Assembly: GCA_965222745.1 (NCBI GenBank)
Contig: CBDCUW010000004.1
Coordinates: 2,480,001-2,544,000, forward strand
Direction of reading: 5' to 3'
DNA length: 64,000 nt
Origin: CBDCUW01 sp965222745
GTDB lineage: Bacteria > Planctomycetota > Planctomycetia > Pirellulales > Pirellulaceae
Shown piece by piece: positions 17,408-26,641 of this stretch (within the stretch, counting starts at the first letter, position 1; the number at the start of each line of letters is the position of its first letter). A program made the position numbers and the translations under genes. The notes under the pieces were generated by a model. The model was not told the origin of the DNA and searched no databases. It saw only the letters and a list, made by a program, of their open reading frames with translations.

Positions 17408-19680
17408 AAATTTCTCAGGTCGATTTGAAGTGGTTCTTGTTGTTGATGTTGCAGTAGCCGCCGGGCAATTTTGGCGACCACTTCTTGTTCGATCGCGCGT
17501 TGCAGCGGTCGTGCTCCCAGCAGCGGATCGAATCCGACCGCTGCGATCTTTTTGACGACTGATTCATCCCAACTCAAACGGACACGTCGATGGGTGAGCG
17601 TTTCGCGGTTTTGCAAAGATCGTAGTTCCTTTTCAACGATCTGTTCGATCACGGCGCTAGGCAACGGATCAAACGTCACGATTTCATCCAGGCGATTCAA
17701 GAACTCGGGGCGAAATTCTTGTTCGATCGCTCGTCGCAAGGCGCGAGAGTCGCCGCCGGCAAATCCGATCGATTCAGTACTCTTGGAACCGACGTTGCTG
17801 GTCAAGATGATGATCGAACCGCACAGCGTGGTGGTGCGGCCGAATCGATCAGTCAAGCGTCCTTCGTCCAGCGCCGATAGCAGACAATCGTGCACTTCGG
17901 GTGATGATTTTTCGAATTCGTCCAGCAACACCACCGACATCGGCCGAGCCCGCAAGCGACCGATCCAAGTCGCGACTTCACCGTCGGGCCCAATCAAAAA
18001 GCGGTCGACCGCATCCCAGCTGCCATATTCGCTCATGTCCAGCCGGACGAGTGTTTTTTCTTTCGATTCGGATTGCCCAAAAAGATAATCGGCAAGGCTA
18101 CGAGCAAGCTGCGTTTTGCCCACGCCGGTTGGACCGCAAAACAACATCGTCGCCACCGGCCGGTGAGAATCGCACAATCCCGCTTTGAGACGCAGAATGA
18201 CGCCGGCGGCCGAACGAACAGCCGCATCCTGCCCGATGACGCTTTGTCCAAGCTGATCGTGAACTTCTTCGGCCCGCAACGTCATCGAATCGCGCAACAT
18301 CGCTTCGGGCAACCCGGTCAGTGCAGTGAACCGGCCGACGATGTCGGTGGTTTTGATTTGCAGACCGGTTTCCCGCAGTTCCTGCACCTTCGTTCGATCG
18401 GCCAAACTGAACGCGGGCGCAAGCGTCCGCTCGATCACATCGCCGATCAATTGCACCACTCCCCGCGGGGGTGATTGGTAGGGCATGAACTGTGAAAACA
18501 GCCGTGTCGCCGTTTCGGCAGCCGTTTCTTCCACTTCGATGCGATGATTGCGGCCTGCATCTCGCAGCATCGTTTCGGCAATGTCACGTGTCTGGTCGTG
18601 CGTCAACGGATCGACCGCCACGATCTGAAAACACTCGACCCACCCCGGCAACAACCGCCGGGCGGCATCCAATTCGTCCGGTGTCGCTTCGGCGATCAGC
18701 CGTACCTCGCCGCGCCGCACGTAGGGCATCAGGAACGCGGCCAGCGAATCGGTCGGCTGAATCCCACCCAATCGAACCAATTCAATCAACGACGAAAACG
18801 ACAGCACACCGGAGATCGATTCCAGTTCGGCAATGACCTGTTCCAGCCGCTGTTCCCACTCGCCAAGGTACTGCATGCCGGCGATCAAGTTTTCGGCCGA
18901 CGACTCCCACACCAGCGGCGGCGGGGACGTTCTGCCTTCGCTCTTGGCTTGCTGGCGAGCTTCTGCCTGATGCCGGCTGGCTGCCAGGCGGACCACGGTT
19001 GTTTTTCCGCATCCCGACGGCCCCACCAGCAACAAACTGGAATCGGACATCGCGGCCAACAGTTTTTGAACTTCGTCGTCGCGATGTTTGATCGGTGTCG
19101 CTTTCTGCTTTCGCTGCCGCTGGTCGATCGGCGCGGCAACGACCGACAAAGCTTCGATTTGTTGATCGTCAAGCTTCGGCTGTACCTCTTTCAAACGGAC
19201 GCGGACAATTCGCAGCTCCGAATCTTGGGGAGGTGTCGCCGCAATCAGCTGGCGCGAGTCGATTTGGGCCGCCGCGCCGCGCACCGATTCCTCGATCAAC
19301 TGCGGCAGCTCGCGCAGCGCAGGGCAATGAAACACGATGCCGTAATCGCTCAGGAAGCACTCGACACTTTTGTCCACGTAGTGACCCAGGATGTAGCGAA
19401 CGGGCAGCTTGATTTCACGGCTGGCGGGAAACTGACGGTTTTCGTCGCGATAAAAAAGGCGAACGCGGACACGGGTTTGGCACAACTGATAGCTGTCGAT
19501 TTTCGGCCAGTATTGATCGGGCTCGCGCAGTCCCTGTTTGCGAAGGAAGTCTCGCACCCAGGCGAAAGCTTCGGATGCGGTGGCGCCCGCCGCATCCGCC
19601 TCCGGTCCGTCGACGACACGAGCAGTAAACAGATTCTCGGCGTATTTGGAGACCAACACCGGTACTTTGACATTGGTCAT
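17404..19680 (-). CDS. Clp/HSP100-like double AAA+ ATPase, third gene of triad
   Basis: This 758-residue protein has a novel N-terminal region (1-195) without a Clp N domain, then two AAA+ modules. D1: Walker A GPSGCGKT (220-227), a ClpB-like pore loop GMQYLGEWEQR with Tyr271, and a Walker B position reading VLSFSS, so the acidic pair is lost. D2: Walker A GPTGVGKT (516-523), Walker B VVLLDE (583-588), sensor ILTSN, Arg finger FRPEFLNR, sensor 2 GAR (722-724). The usual GYVGY pore loop of D2 is replaced by an IGPDGEVATW stretch. A SIGF sequence (637-640) sits where ClpA/ClpC carry their ClpP-docking loop. There is no coiled-coil M domain. Its start overlaps the previous gene by 4 bp. Likely a remodelling ATPase acting with its two neighbours. 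Confidence 0.85.
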   Translation of the reverse strand: MTNVKVPVLVSKYAENLFTARVVDGPEADAAGATASEAFAWVRDFLRKQGLREPDQYWPKIDSYQLCQTRVRVRLFYRDENRQFPASREIKLPVRYILGHYVDKSVECFLSDYGIVFHCPALRELPQLIEESVRGAAAQIDSRQLIAATPPQDSELRIVRVRLKEVQPKLDDQQIEALSVVAAPIDQRQRKQKATPIKHRDDEVQKLLAAMSDSSLLLVGPSGCGKTTVVRLAASRHQAEARQQAKSEGRTSPPPLVWESSAENLIAGMQYLGEWEQRLEQVIAELESISGVLSFSSLIELVRLGGIQPTDSLAAFLMPYVRRGEVRLIAEATPDELDAARRLLPGWVECFQIVAVDPLTHDQTRDIAETMLRDAGRNHRIEVEETAAETATRLFSQFMPYQSPPRGVVQLIGDVIERTLAPAFSLADRTKVQELRETGLQIKTTDIVGRFTALTGLPEAMLRDSMTLRAEEVHDQLGQSVIGQDAAVRSAAGVILRLKAGLCDSHRPVATMLFCGPTGVGKTQLARSLADYLFGQSESKEKTLVRLDMSEYGSWDAVDRFLIGPDGEVATWIGRLRARPMSVVLLDEFEKSSPEVHDCLLSALDEGRLTDRFGRTTTLCGSIIILTSNVGSKSTESIGFAGGDSRALRRAIEQEFRPEFLNRLDEIVTFDPLPSAVIEQIVEKELRSLQNRETLTHRRVRLSWDESVVKKIAAVGFDPLLGARPLQRAIEQEVVAKIARRLLQHQQQEPLQIDLRNL

Positions 19681-22600
19681 GGCGACGGCTCCGAATCAGG
19701 CGGAAGGAATTCGACCGAGCGGCGCGACTGTTGCAACAGCTTGACCAACGAAAGGATGTTCAGCCGGCCGGCGACCGCCGCACCGCTGCGCAGATCGACG
19801 TGCGGTCCCGACATCTGAACGATACGCCGCACGGTCGAAACGGAATTTTCGGTCGGTTCCTGCCTCCAGTCCTGGAATGCTTCCACTGGTGATTGGCCGC
19901 CCGACAAAGGACGCGCTTGCACGTCGGCCAGGTTCAGGTTTCCGTTGCTGCGCATGAACATCCATCCCCCGCAGATTTCATCCAGCGTGGCGCGGGCCAG
20001 CGCACCGGAGAGGCAATGCAGGTGAATGCCCGATTCCCTTGTATCTTCGGCCACCAGATTTTCGTCCACCGTCGCCCAGGTTCGGATCGCGTTGAACAAG
20101 AACAACTGTTCGGTGTAGTTCGCGTAGTTTCGATGGCTCTGCCTCGCCGGCATCGCGTCGGCGACCACCGCCTCTTCGCCGTACCAGCGAACCCACACCA
20201 GCCAGCGGTTGGGTGTGCCTTGCACGGCAAGCTGCCGATGCAAACGTCCCAATTCGTTGACGAACTGGTCGCGGTCGGCATCCAGTTGACCGGGAGGGGA
20301 TTCGACCAGCGAATCGCGAAGGAAATCAAGAATGTCATCCGCCGCCTGTAAGTCGCGCATGCTCGTGGTGAACTTCGGTTCGAGCTTCGAGCCGGTGGTG
20401 ACACTCGTGCCCGGCATGTGAACCGGCGTCGATTGCGGACGTTGCAGCCGCGGTTGGCTTTGCGCCTCCAGCAGTTTCCTCAGTGACTGTCTGCATTCCA
20501 GCAGGCTGTCGCGCAGCGTCATGATCTCCAGCTGCCGCGGATCGACACTCTGCCCGCTCATTTCGAAGCTCAACGGTACTCCTTCGATCTGGCCGGCGAT
20601 TTCAGACAACCACTGCTCACTGCGGCGGCACAACTCGCTGATCGATATCTCCGCGGCCGTCGGTATCCTGCTGACATACTCGATCGGTTGCCACTGCGTC
20701 CGAACTTCGGTCCCTTCCAGGTACAACCGCAGCAGTGTCGGTTGATCGGGAGCGCTGGCGGCAAGCACTTCGGCGGCCGGCCTGACCAGGTCGCGCTCGA
20801 TTTGCCGTTTCAGCGCCCGCGCGCCCATCGCCGGGTCGTATCCACGAACCGCGGTCTGCCGGATCGCGGCAGGTTCCACGTCAATCAACACGCTGCGGCG
20901 CTGCAAACCGTCTCGCCGCAAAATGTCTTGCAGTTGCATCCAGGCGATCGATTCCATCGTTTCGGCCGACAGCCGATCGAAGCTCAGCACATCATCGATG
21001 CGATTGAAAAACTCGGGACGAAAGAACTCCTGAGCCGCGCGGCGGTGCACGTCGGCGATCGATTGGCGGTCTTCCGGATCGGCAAAACCGCTTCCCCGAC
21101 CCGATTGTCGCGAACCCAAATTGCTGGTCATCAAGATCAGCAAGCCCGACAAGTCGACAGTTCGTCCCCGCGCATCGCTCAACCTGGCTTCGCCGAGCGC
21201 GTGCAGGAGCACGTCCAAGACTGTCGGATGCGCCTTTTCGATCTCGTCCAACAGCAATACCGCGTGCGGTCGGCGGCGGACCGCGCTGGTCAGCAAACCG
21301 TCGGGCGCATCGAACGTTCCGATCAGCCGCGATGCCGAAGCGGGCGACGAAAGTTCGTTCATGTCCAGACGGATCAGACCGCCCCGGTCAAACAGGCATT
21401 GGGCAACCGCCTTTGCCAACTGAGTCTTACCCACTCCAGTCGGTCCGACCAACAGAAATGTTCCCAGCGGGCGGCTGGTGTCGTTCATCCGCGCCGCGGC
21501 GATCAGCACGCGGTCGATCAACTTGGCGACCGGTTCATCCTGTCCAACAACCTGGGTGCGAACGCGATCGTTGATCATCTCCCGGTTGATGGTCACACGA
21601 CGATCGATGATCGAAGGTTGCAATCCGCTGCGAGATTGGAATTCCGTAATCGCGTCCTGACGGGTGACGCCGCGGTTTTCGCAGCGGGCCGCCAAACGGG
21701 ACAGGGCCGCGGCAGCCTTTCCGGGCAACACCGACGATCGCTCGAACCGATCGTACATCGAAACCACTTCCGGCAGCACGTCCAGATCGAACTTGCAGCG
21801 CCGAGCCGCTTCCAGGCGACGACGAACGCCGATCAGAATCTCCATCGTCCGATCCACACCGAGCGCCTGCGTACGAAGCACCACCAAGCGGTCGGCCATG
21901 GCGCGATCGCGTTCGCGAAAGATCGCCCAAGCCTCGTTGGTCATCTCCGCCAGGATCCGAACCGGCCGCACATCCAGCTGAGTGCGCAGCATGTCGGCAA
22001 CGCACATCGAACTGTCGCGAGTTTTGCCCGCTTCGTACAAACCAAGCAAGTCGTCAAAGTACAACACGTGGTCGTAGCGATGGGCATGTTTCAAAATCGC
22101 CAGCACACGCTGCTGCCACTGGCCCAAATACGACATGCCGCTGATCAGCCGCGCCGGTGAGAGCTGCCAGACCAGCTTGCGAGTGGCCGATTGGGATCTC
22201 TCGCGTCTCTGGCGAACGGCACCTTCGATGCGGGCTGTTTTGCCGCTGCCCGGCGGTCCCACCAGCACCACGCCGCGCCGATCTCCCACATCGAGCAATT
22301 GAAACAGCCGTCGAATGTCTTCGTCGACACCGATCGGTTCGGTCAATTCGTCGATGTCGATCCAGTTCAAACAGCGCCCGACCGTGCGCAGCTGCGTCGC
22401 GCCGTCGGACACATCGTCGCCCCCCAACAGCGCGCGAAGCGGATCGGCTGGCCGTTTCGGTTCGCGCTGCGGGATGACGTCGATGACAACCTGATCGATC
22501 CAAGCTTTTCCTTCGACCCCGTGCCGTTGAACAGGGTATTCGGGTGAATCTTTGCGACGCTGGCGAAAATAGGATTGGTAGACGTCGACGGCGCGCGATT

Positions 22601-22976
22601 CGATCGACTCACCCGCTTCCACATCGAACCAAAGTTCGGGCAGGCTGGGCGAAAAACCCAACAACCGGCCATGACGCCGCACTCCCACCAACAACAACCG
22701 CAGCGACGCCGTGCTGTCGCGAAGGTCCAACGACAACTTGACAAGCTTTTCTTCCAACAGATCGTCTTGATGCCACGACAGCAGTTCCTGGTGACTGCTG
22801 CCACGAGCCAGATCGGACAGTTTTATCCTGAGTTTGTCCTTCAGCGCAGCGATCACCTTGCCCAGTTCGGACCCACTCTTGCTGGGCTGGGAAAAGAACA
22901 GGGGGCAAACGGTGATCGGCGGTCCGGAGCGACGCCCCGGCCTCTGTTGAACGTAAATCGGAACGGAAATTCGCAT
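19677..22976 (-). CDS. Clp/HSP100-like double AAA+ ATPase with long C-terminal extension, second gene of triad
   Basis: The protein has 1099 residues: a novel N-terminal region (1-215), D1 (Walker A GPPGSGKT 240-247, pore loop GMSYLG with Tyr283, Walker B VLYFDD 304-309, acidic pair kept as DD), D2 (Walker A GPTGVGKT 511-518, Walker B VLLLDE 573-578, sensor MTSN, Arg finger FRPEFFNR, GAR 718-720), and a ~340-residue C-terminal extension. The D2 aromatic pore loop is absent. The extension has a helical part (775-915) and an alpha/beta part whose end (GIHLHCLSGALARATLDEIC) aligns loosely with the PCRF-like end of the neighbouring protein. It lies 42 bp after the first gene and overlaps the third. 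It is the only member with an acidic D1 Walker B, so it may be the main D1 ATPase. Confidence 0.85.
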   Translation of the reverse strand: MRISVPIYVQQRPGRRSGPPITVCPLFFSQPSKSGSELGKVIAALKDKLRIKLSDLARGSSHQELLSWHQDDLLEEKLVKLSLDLRDSTASLRLLLVGVRRHGRLLGFSPSLPELWFDVEAGESIESRAVDVYQSYFRQRRKDSPEYPVQRHGVEGKAWIDQVVIDVIPQREPKRPADPLRALLGGDDVSDGATQLRTVGRCLNWIDIDELTEPIGVDEDIRRLFQLLDVGDRRGVVLVGPPGSGKTARIEGAVRQRRERSQSATRKLVWQLSPARLISGMSYLGQWQQRVLAILKHAHRYDHVLYFDDLLGLYEAGKTRDSSMCVADMLRTQLDVRPVRILAEMTNEAWAIFRERDRAMADRLVVLRTQALGVDRTMEILIGVRRRLEAARRCKFDLDVLPEVVSMYDRFERSSVLPGKAAAALSRLAARCENRGVTRQDAITEFQSRSGLQPSIIDRRVTINREMINDRVRTQVVGQDEPVAKLIDRVLIAAARMNDTSRPLGTFLLVGPTGVGKTQLAKAVAQCLFDRGGLIRLDMNELSSPASASRLIGTFDAPDGLLTSAVRRRPHAVLLLDEIEKAHPTVLDVLLHALGEARLSDARGRTVDLSGLLILMTSNLGSRQSGRGSGFADPEDRQSIADVHRRAAQEFFRPEFFNRIDDVLSFDRLSAETMESIAWMQLQDILRRDGLQRRSVLIDVEPAAIRQTAVRGYDPAMGARALKRQIERDLVRPAAEVLAASAPDQPTLLRLYLEGTEVRTQWQPIEYVSRIPTAAEISISELCRRSEQWLSEIAGQIEGVPLSFEMSGQSVDPRQLEIMTLRDSLLECRQSLRKLLEAQSQPRLQRPQSTPVHMPGTSVTTGSKLEPKFTTSMRDLQAADDILDFLRDSLVESPPGQLDADRDQFVNELGRLHRQLAVQGTPNRWLVWVRWYGEEAVVADAMPARQSHRNYANYTEQLFLFNAIRTWATVDENLVAEDTRESGIHLHCLSGALARATLDEICGGWMFMRSNGNLNLADVQARPLSGGQSPVEAFQDWRQEPTENSVSTVRRIVQMSGPHVDLRSGAAVAGRLNILSLVKLLQQSRRSVEFLPPDSEPSP

Positions 22977-23018
22977 GTCAACTTGGTGTTACTATCCCGG
23001 CGGCCAATCGACACTCCA

Positions 23019-26000
23019 TCAGACATCAGCTTCGCCGTCATCGTCCGATTCGTCCAGCTCCGCCCAAATCCGTCGCTCGGTTTCCTGTTCGATCAACAGG
23101 TCCAACCAGCGACCTTCGCGATCCATTTTCAACATCCGCGAATTGGATTGAGTGAGGTCCTGTACCAGGTCGTTGTCGACGTCGAACCAGCGGCGCGGAT
23201 GCCCCGACATCTCGTACTTGCGAAGCGGCAACCAATCGGCGGCGACATAATCGATCGGCAAACCGTCATGTTTGCTGACCAGCACTGGCTGGCCGCTCGA
23301 TTTCGGCTGCTGCGGACGGTTGAAGGTCTGCACGCCCACCTCGCTGCCCATCATCAGGCTTGCACCCTTACCACGGAACGTCAGCATCACTCCCAACGTT
23401 CCTTTTGGCATCGCCAGGAGCGCGTTGAATCGGATCAACCGATAAGCGGCCAGGTGGGGATTGATTTTCGTCGATCCGACACCGCCAGCGATCACCCGTT
23501 CGAGATGATCTTGCTGAGTCGAGACTCGGAATGCCGGTTCATCGCTCCAACCGTCGCAATCGATGATGCGATCGCCGGGACGGTTCTTGTCGCGCTTCAG
23601 CAGCGCGTGAACTTGCAGGTTCCAACCGCGGCGGCGAGCCACGTAGTGATACGCAGTTAGGAGCTGGTTGGCGACGGACAGGTTCGGACCGGTCACAATC
23701 AAACTCACTCGTTGATTGTCGATCGCCGAATCGCTGTGCAACTCGCACAACAGGTTCCAAAGACGCTCGCGAAGCTGCTCCAGGGTTTCGGAGGTGCCCT
23801 GCATCTCCACTTGCTGGTCCTGGTAATACCGCTGCAACAGCTCCGCTTCTGCCGAGTTGATATCGTGGCACAGCACACTGACCTGTTCGATCCGGCTGTG
23901 CATTTGAAGCCGCTCTGCTTCCAACGGTCCAAATCGAATTTTGTCCAGTTGGCTCGAATCTTTTGAATTCGGTTTCGATTTTGATTTGGCGGCCCGAATC
24001 TGCGCTTTGATTTTCCGCGAAATGATCGTGTGTTGATTGCGCAACCGCCTGACGGCGGCGCATCGATCGAGTGCCTGACCGCGCCGCCGCAGTAGAGTCA
24101 TCTGCTCGATCAAACGCTGCCGCTCCACCAGGTTTTCCGAACCGGGCGAAGCAGCCGGAACCGACTTGATGGCCAACGAAATGCGCTGCCCGCCAGCCGG
24201 CTCCTGCTGCCCAACACCAAGATTAGCCGTCAATTGCGTCATGCGTCCCGAATCACAAATCGCTTCGGCAAGCGGCGCGGTGATTCTTCGTTCCAACTCG
24301 CGAGCCAAGGGACGGGCGCCGTATTGCGCCTGATAGCCATCCTCCGAGAGCACTCCAATGGCGTCGTCGTCCATTTCCATTTGGCCGCCCTGGCCCTTCC
24401 ATCCGTCGCGGCGCACGAGTTCTTCCAATCGCAACCGGGCGATTTGCCGAACCGTCGATGGATCCAATGGCTGATAAGTCAAGATGCGATCGATCCGGTT
24501 GAACATTTCAGGCCGCAGGAACTCGCGGACCTTTCGCTCGAAGTGGCTGTGGTACCGCATCTGGTGTTGAGTCTCAGCAAGTCCCAATGGCACGGCGCGA
24601 AACGTGTCGACACCCAGGTTGCTAGTCATCAACACGATCGAGTTTCGAAAATCGGCCAGCCGGCCGCGACCATCAGTCAACCGGCCTTCACCAAGCACCT
24701 GCAGCAATAGATCGAAAACCGAAGGGTGCGCTTTTTCAAACTCGTCCAACAACACCAGCGAAAAGGGTTGCGCTCGCACCGCCGACGTCAGCACACCTTC
24801 GGGATGCGTCGCGTCACCGATCAGCCGGCCGACAGCGCTTGCCGTGGACAATTCGGACATGTCGATTCGCACCAACCGCGACACGTCGCTGTAGATCAAA
24901 CGGGCCAACGCCTTCGCCGTTTCGGTCTTTCCGACGCCGGTCGGCCCAATCAACAGCAGCGAGGCCAGCGGGCGATCTCCGCGCGACAGGTCGGCTGCCA
25001 ATGTCGCAATCATGTCGACCAGGGTTTCGATCACCGAATCTTGGCCCAGGACTTGAGAGGTCAATTCCCGCTGGATGCTTTGCAGATCGGGCCGCAGTGA
25101 ATTATCGATCAAAAACTCCGGCAAACCGGTTTGCCGACCAAAAGCGGCGATGACTCGGGCCGCATCCAACGTCTCACCCGATTTCAATTCCGACATCACC
25201 GCGTGAAAGAAATTCAGCGGCCGTCCCGGCGACGCGGCGTCGGTGTGAAATCGACGATGCAGACGGTCAAGCACTTGCAGGGCGGTTGGATCGACCGCCG
25301 GTTGAACGAAGCTGCTTGTGGATTTGACTTTGCCGCGACGTTTTTGTTGTCGTTTTCGTTTTCGCTTTTTGTTCTTCAAGGCGGCGGAGACATCGACCGG
25401 TCGCCAGGCCGCCGCCGCTTCCAACAGAATCGAACGTGTTTGTTCGGGAGTCGGTTCGTCGATTTTCAACACGGTCAACGCGGAAGCCAATCGGGGCTCG
25501 ACCCGCTGAATCCGCGTCAGTTGTTCGGGAGTGCATTCGATCACGCCTCGCAGGCTGCCGTCGGCCAGGCGCGGGGCAAGCAACGATCCGCAACCGCCGC
25601 TGCCGCGCAGCCGGCCCGATTCACTCAGTTCCAAAAGGTTGCCCAAATGCACCACCGACGGGTACCTGGCCGCCTCTTCGGCCATCTGCAAACACTGTTG
25701 CTGCCACATTCCGAAACCGCTTTGGCCGGAGATCAGTCTCGACCCGTCGGTCGCCCAGCATTGAACCGCCTGCATGCCGTAATCTTGTCGATCGCGAACC
25801 CACTGGTGAAAGATGGCGGTCTTTCCCACTCCCGACGGTCCCACCAGCAAGACGCTTCGGGCCCGCGCCGCCGACAACATCGCCGCCAATTGCTGAACTT
25901 CTTGGTCACGATGATAGGCGACCGGCAAATTGTTTCGTCTCAAACGGGTGGCCACGGCGCTCAGCGTCGGTGTCTTGCTGCGCGGTTTGTCTTCCTGCTG

Positions 26001-26531
26001 CCGTTTCCGTTCGGTCGGCGTGATCACGTTCACTTCCAACCGGCGATCGTTCAGCGTCAACTCTTCCCCACAGTCCAGGTCTGCCAACCCGCGCAGCGAC
26101 CAGGCATCGCGGCGGCGGATTGCCGATCGAATCTGCTCCCGCACCAAAACCTGCAAATCGGCTTGCGGCGTGGCAACGACGGTCAAGTCCAGCGCCGGCA
26201 GGTACGAAACCACCAGGCTTTCGTCTTGCTGCCAGACAAAAGAGTCCAATTGCACGTCGATCGGCTGGCGCCATGTTTCCAACTTTTTTGGGGGCGCAAT
26301 TTCGACATGAATGGACTTTTTCTCCGCCTTCCCGCGAACCAGCGAGCCGACCAATTCGGCGCCGACGCGGTTTTTGCAGGCATCGATCACGTAGCGGCGC
26401 ACCAACTGCTCGGCCGTTTCTTGACGACTGGCGGCGATCGCGATGTCCGGAAATCCGATCGGACGGACCAGCGTCAGTCCGCCGCGCGGAGAGATCACGA
26501 GAGGCAGTTCGATGGTGACCGATTGGGGCAT
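23019..26531 (-). CDS. Clp/HSP100-like double AAA+ ATPase with coiled coil and PCRF-like C-terminal domain, first gene of triad
   Basis: The protein has 1170 residues. The N-terminal ~200 residues are novel and beta-rich. D1 has Walker A GPSGVGKT (231-238) but a pore region GQSGFG lacking the Tyr and a Walker B position VVHLGN lacking both acids. A basic insert (386-404, KNKKRKRKRQQKRRGK) follows. D2 is intact (Walker A GPTGVGKT 529-536, LVLLDE 592-597, MTSN, FLRPEMFNR, GAR 738-740) except for the GYVGY pore loop, which is missing; LGL at 649-651 occupies the ClpP-loop position. Residues ~800-935 are coiled coil and 940-1075 resemble the PCRF domain of release factors (see finding). The acidic tail ends DESDDDGEADV. 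It starts the triad, 110 bp after the prolyl oligopeptidase gene. Confidence 0.85.
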   Translation of the reverse strand: MPQSVTIELPLVISPRGGLTLVRPIGFPDIAIAASRQETAEQLVRRYVIDACKNRVGAELVGSLVRGKAEKKSIHVEIAPPKKLETWRQPIDVQLDSFVWQQDESLVVSYLPALDLTVVATPQADLQVLVREQIRSAIRRRDAWSLRGLADLDCGEELTLNDRRLEVNVITPTERKRQQEDKPRSKTPTLSAVATRLRRNNLPVAYHRDQEVQQLAAMLSAARARSVLLVGPSGVGKTAIFHQWVRDRQDYGMQAVQCWATDGSRLISGQSGFGMWQQQCLQMAEEAARYPSVVHLGNLLELSESGRLRGSGGCGSLLAPRLADGSLRGVIECTPEQLTRIQRVEPRLASALTVLKIDEPTPEQTRSILLEAAAAWRPVDVSAALKNKKRKRKRQQKRRGKVKSTSSFVQPAVDPTALQVLDRLHRRFHTDAASPGRPLNFFHAVMSELKSGETLDAARVIAAFGRQTGLPEFLIDNSLRPDLQSIQRELTSQVLGQDSVIETLVDMIATLAADLSRGDRPLASLLLIGPTGVGKTETAKALARLIYSDVSRLVRIDMSELSTASAVGRLIGDATHPEGVLTSAVRAQPFSLVLLDEFEKAHPSVFDLLLQVLGEGRLTDGRGRLADFRNSIVLMTSNLGVDTFRAVPLGLAETQHQMRYHSHFERKVREFLRPEMFNRIDRILTYQPLDPSTVRQIARLRLEELVRRDGWKGQGGQMEMDDDAIGVLSEDGYQAQYGARPLARELERRITAPLAEAICDSGRMTQLTANLGVGQQEPAGGQRISLAIKSVPAASPGSENLVERQRLIEQMTLLRRRGQALDRCAAVRRLRNQHTIISRKIKAQIRAAKSKSKPNSKDSSQLDKIRFGPLEAERLQMHSRIEQVSVLCHDINSAEAELLQRYYQDQQVEMQGTSETLEQLRERLWNLLCELHSDSAIDNQRVSLIVTGPNLSVANQLLTAYHYVARRRGWNLQVHALLKRDKNRPGDRIIDCDGWSDEPAFRVSTQQDHLERVIAGGVGSTKINPHLAAYRLIRFNALLAMPKGTLGVMLTFRGKGASLMMGSEVGVQTFNRPQQPKSSGQPVLVSKHDGLPIDYVAADWLPLRKYEMSGHPRRWFDVDNDLVQDLTQSNSRMLKMDREGRWLDLLIEQETERRIWAELDESDDDGEADV

Positions 26532-26641
26532 GACGGATGTTCGACAGACGGGTTGGTTCGATCGTTCGACTTCGACGAGGCAGGCATTTATCCATCGACA
26601 CGGCCGAATGATCCAGGTTCATCGCCGGCCGGTGGAAACCG

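Noticed and set aside
18544..19818. Long antisense frame (~420 codons) over the third AAA+ gene
   Set aside because: It mirrors a well-supported AAA+ gene with motifs in order; long antisense frames are common at this GC content and the product has no recognisable domain.
20688..22160. Antisense frame of ~490 codons over the second AAA+ gene
   Set aside because: Same reason: no domain, and the opposite strand carries intact Walker, sensor and finger motifs.
17404..26531. Type VI secretion ClpV or phage/defence identity for the AAA+ triad
   Set aside because: No tss, tail, nuclease or other secretion or defence genes are nearby; the surrounding genes are housekeeping or envelope genes.
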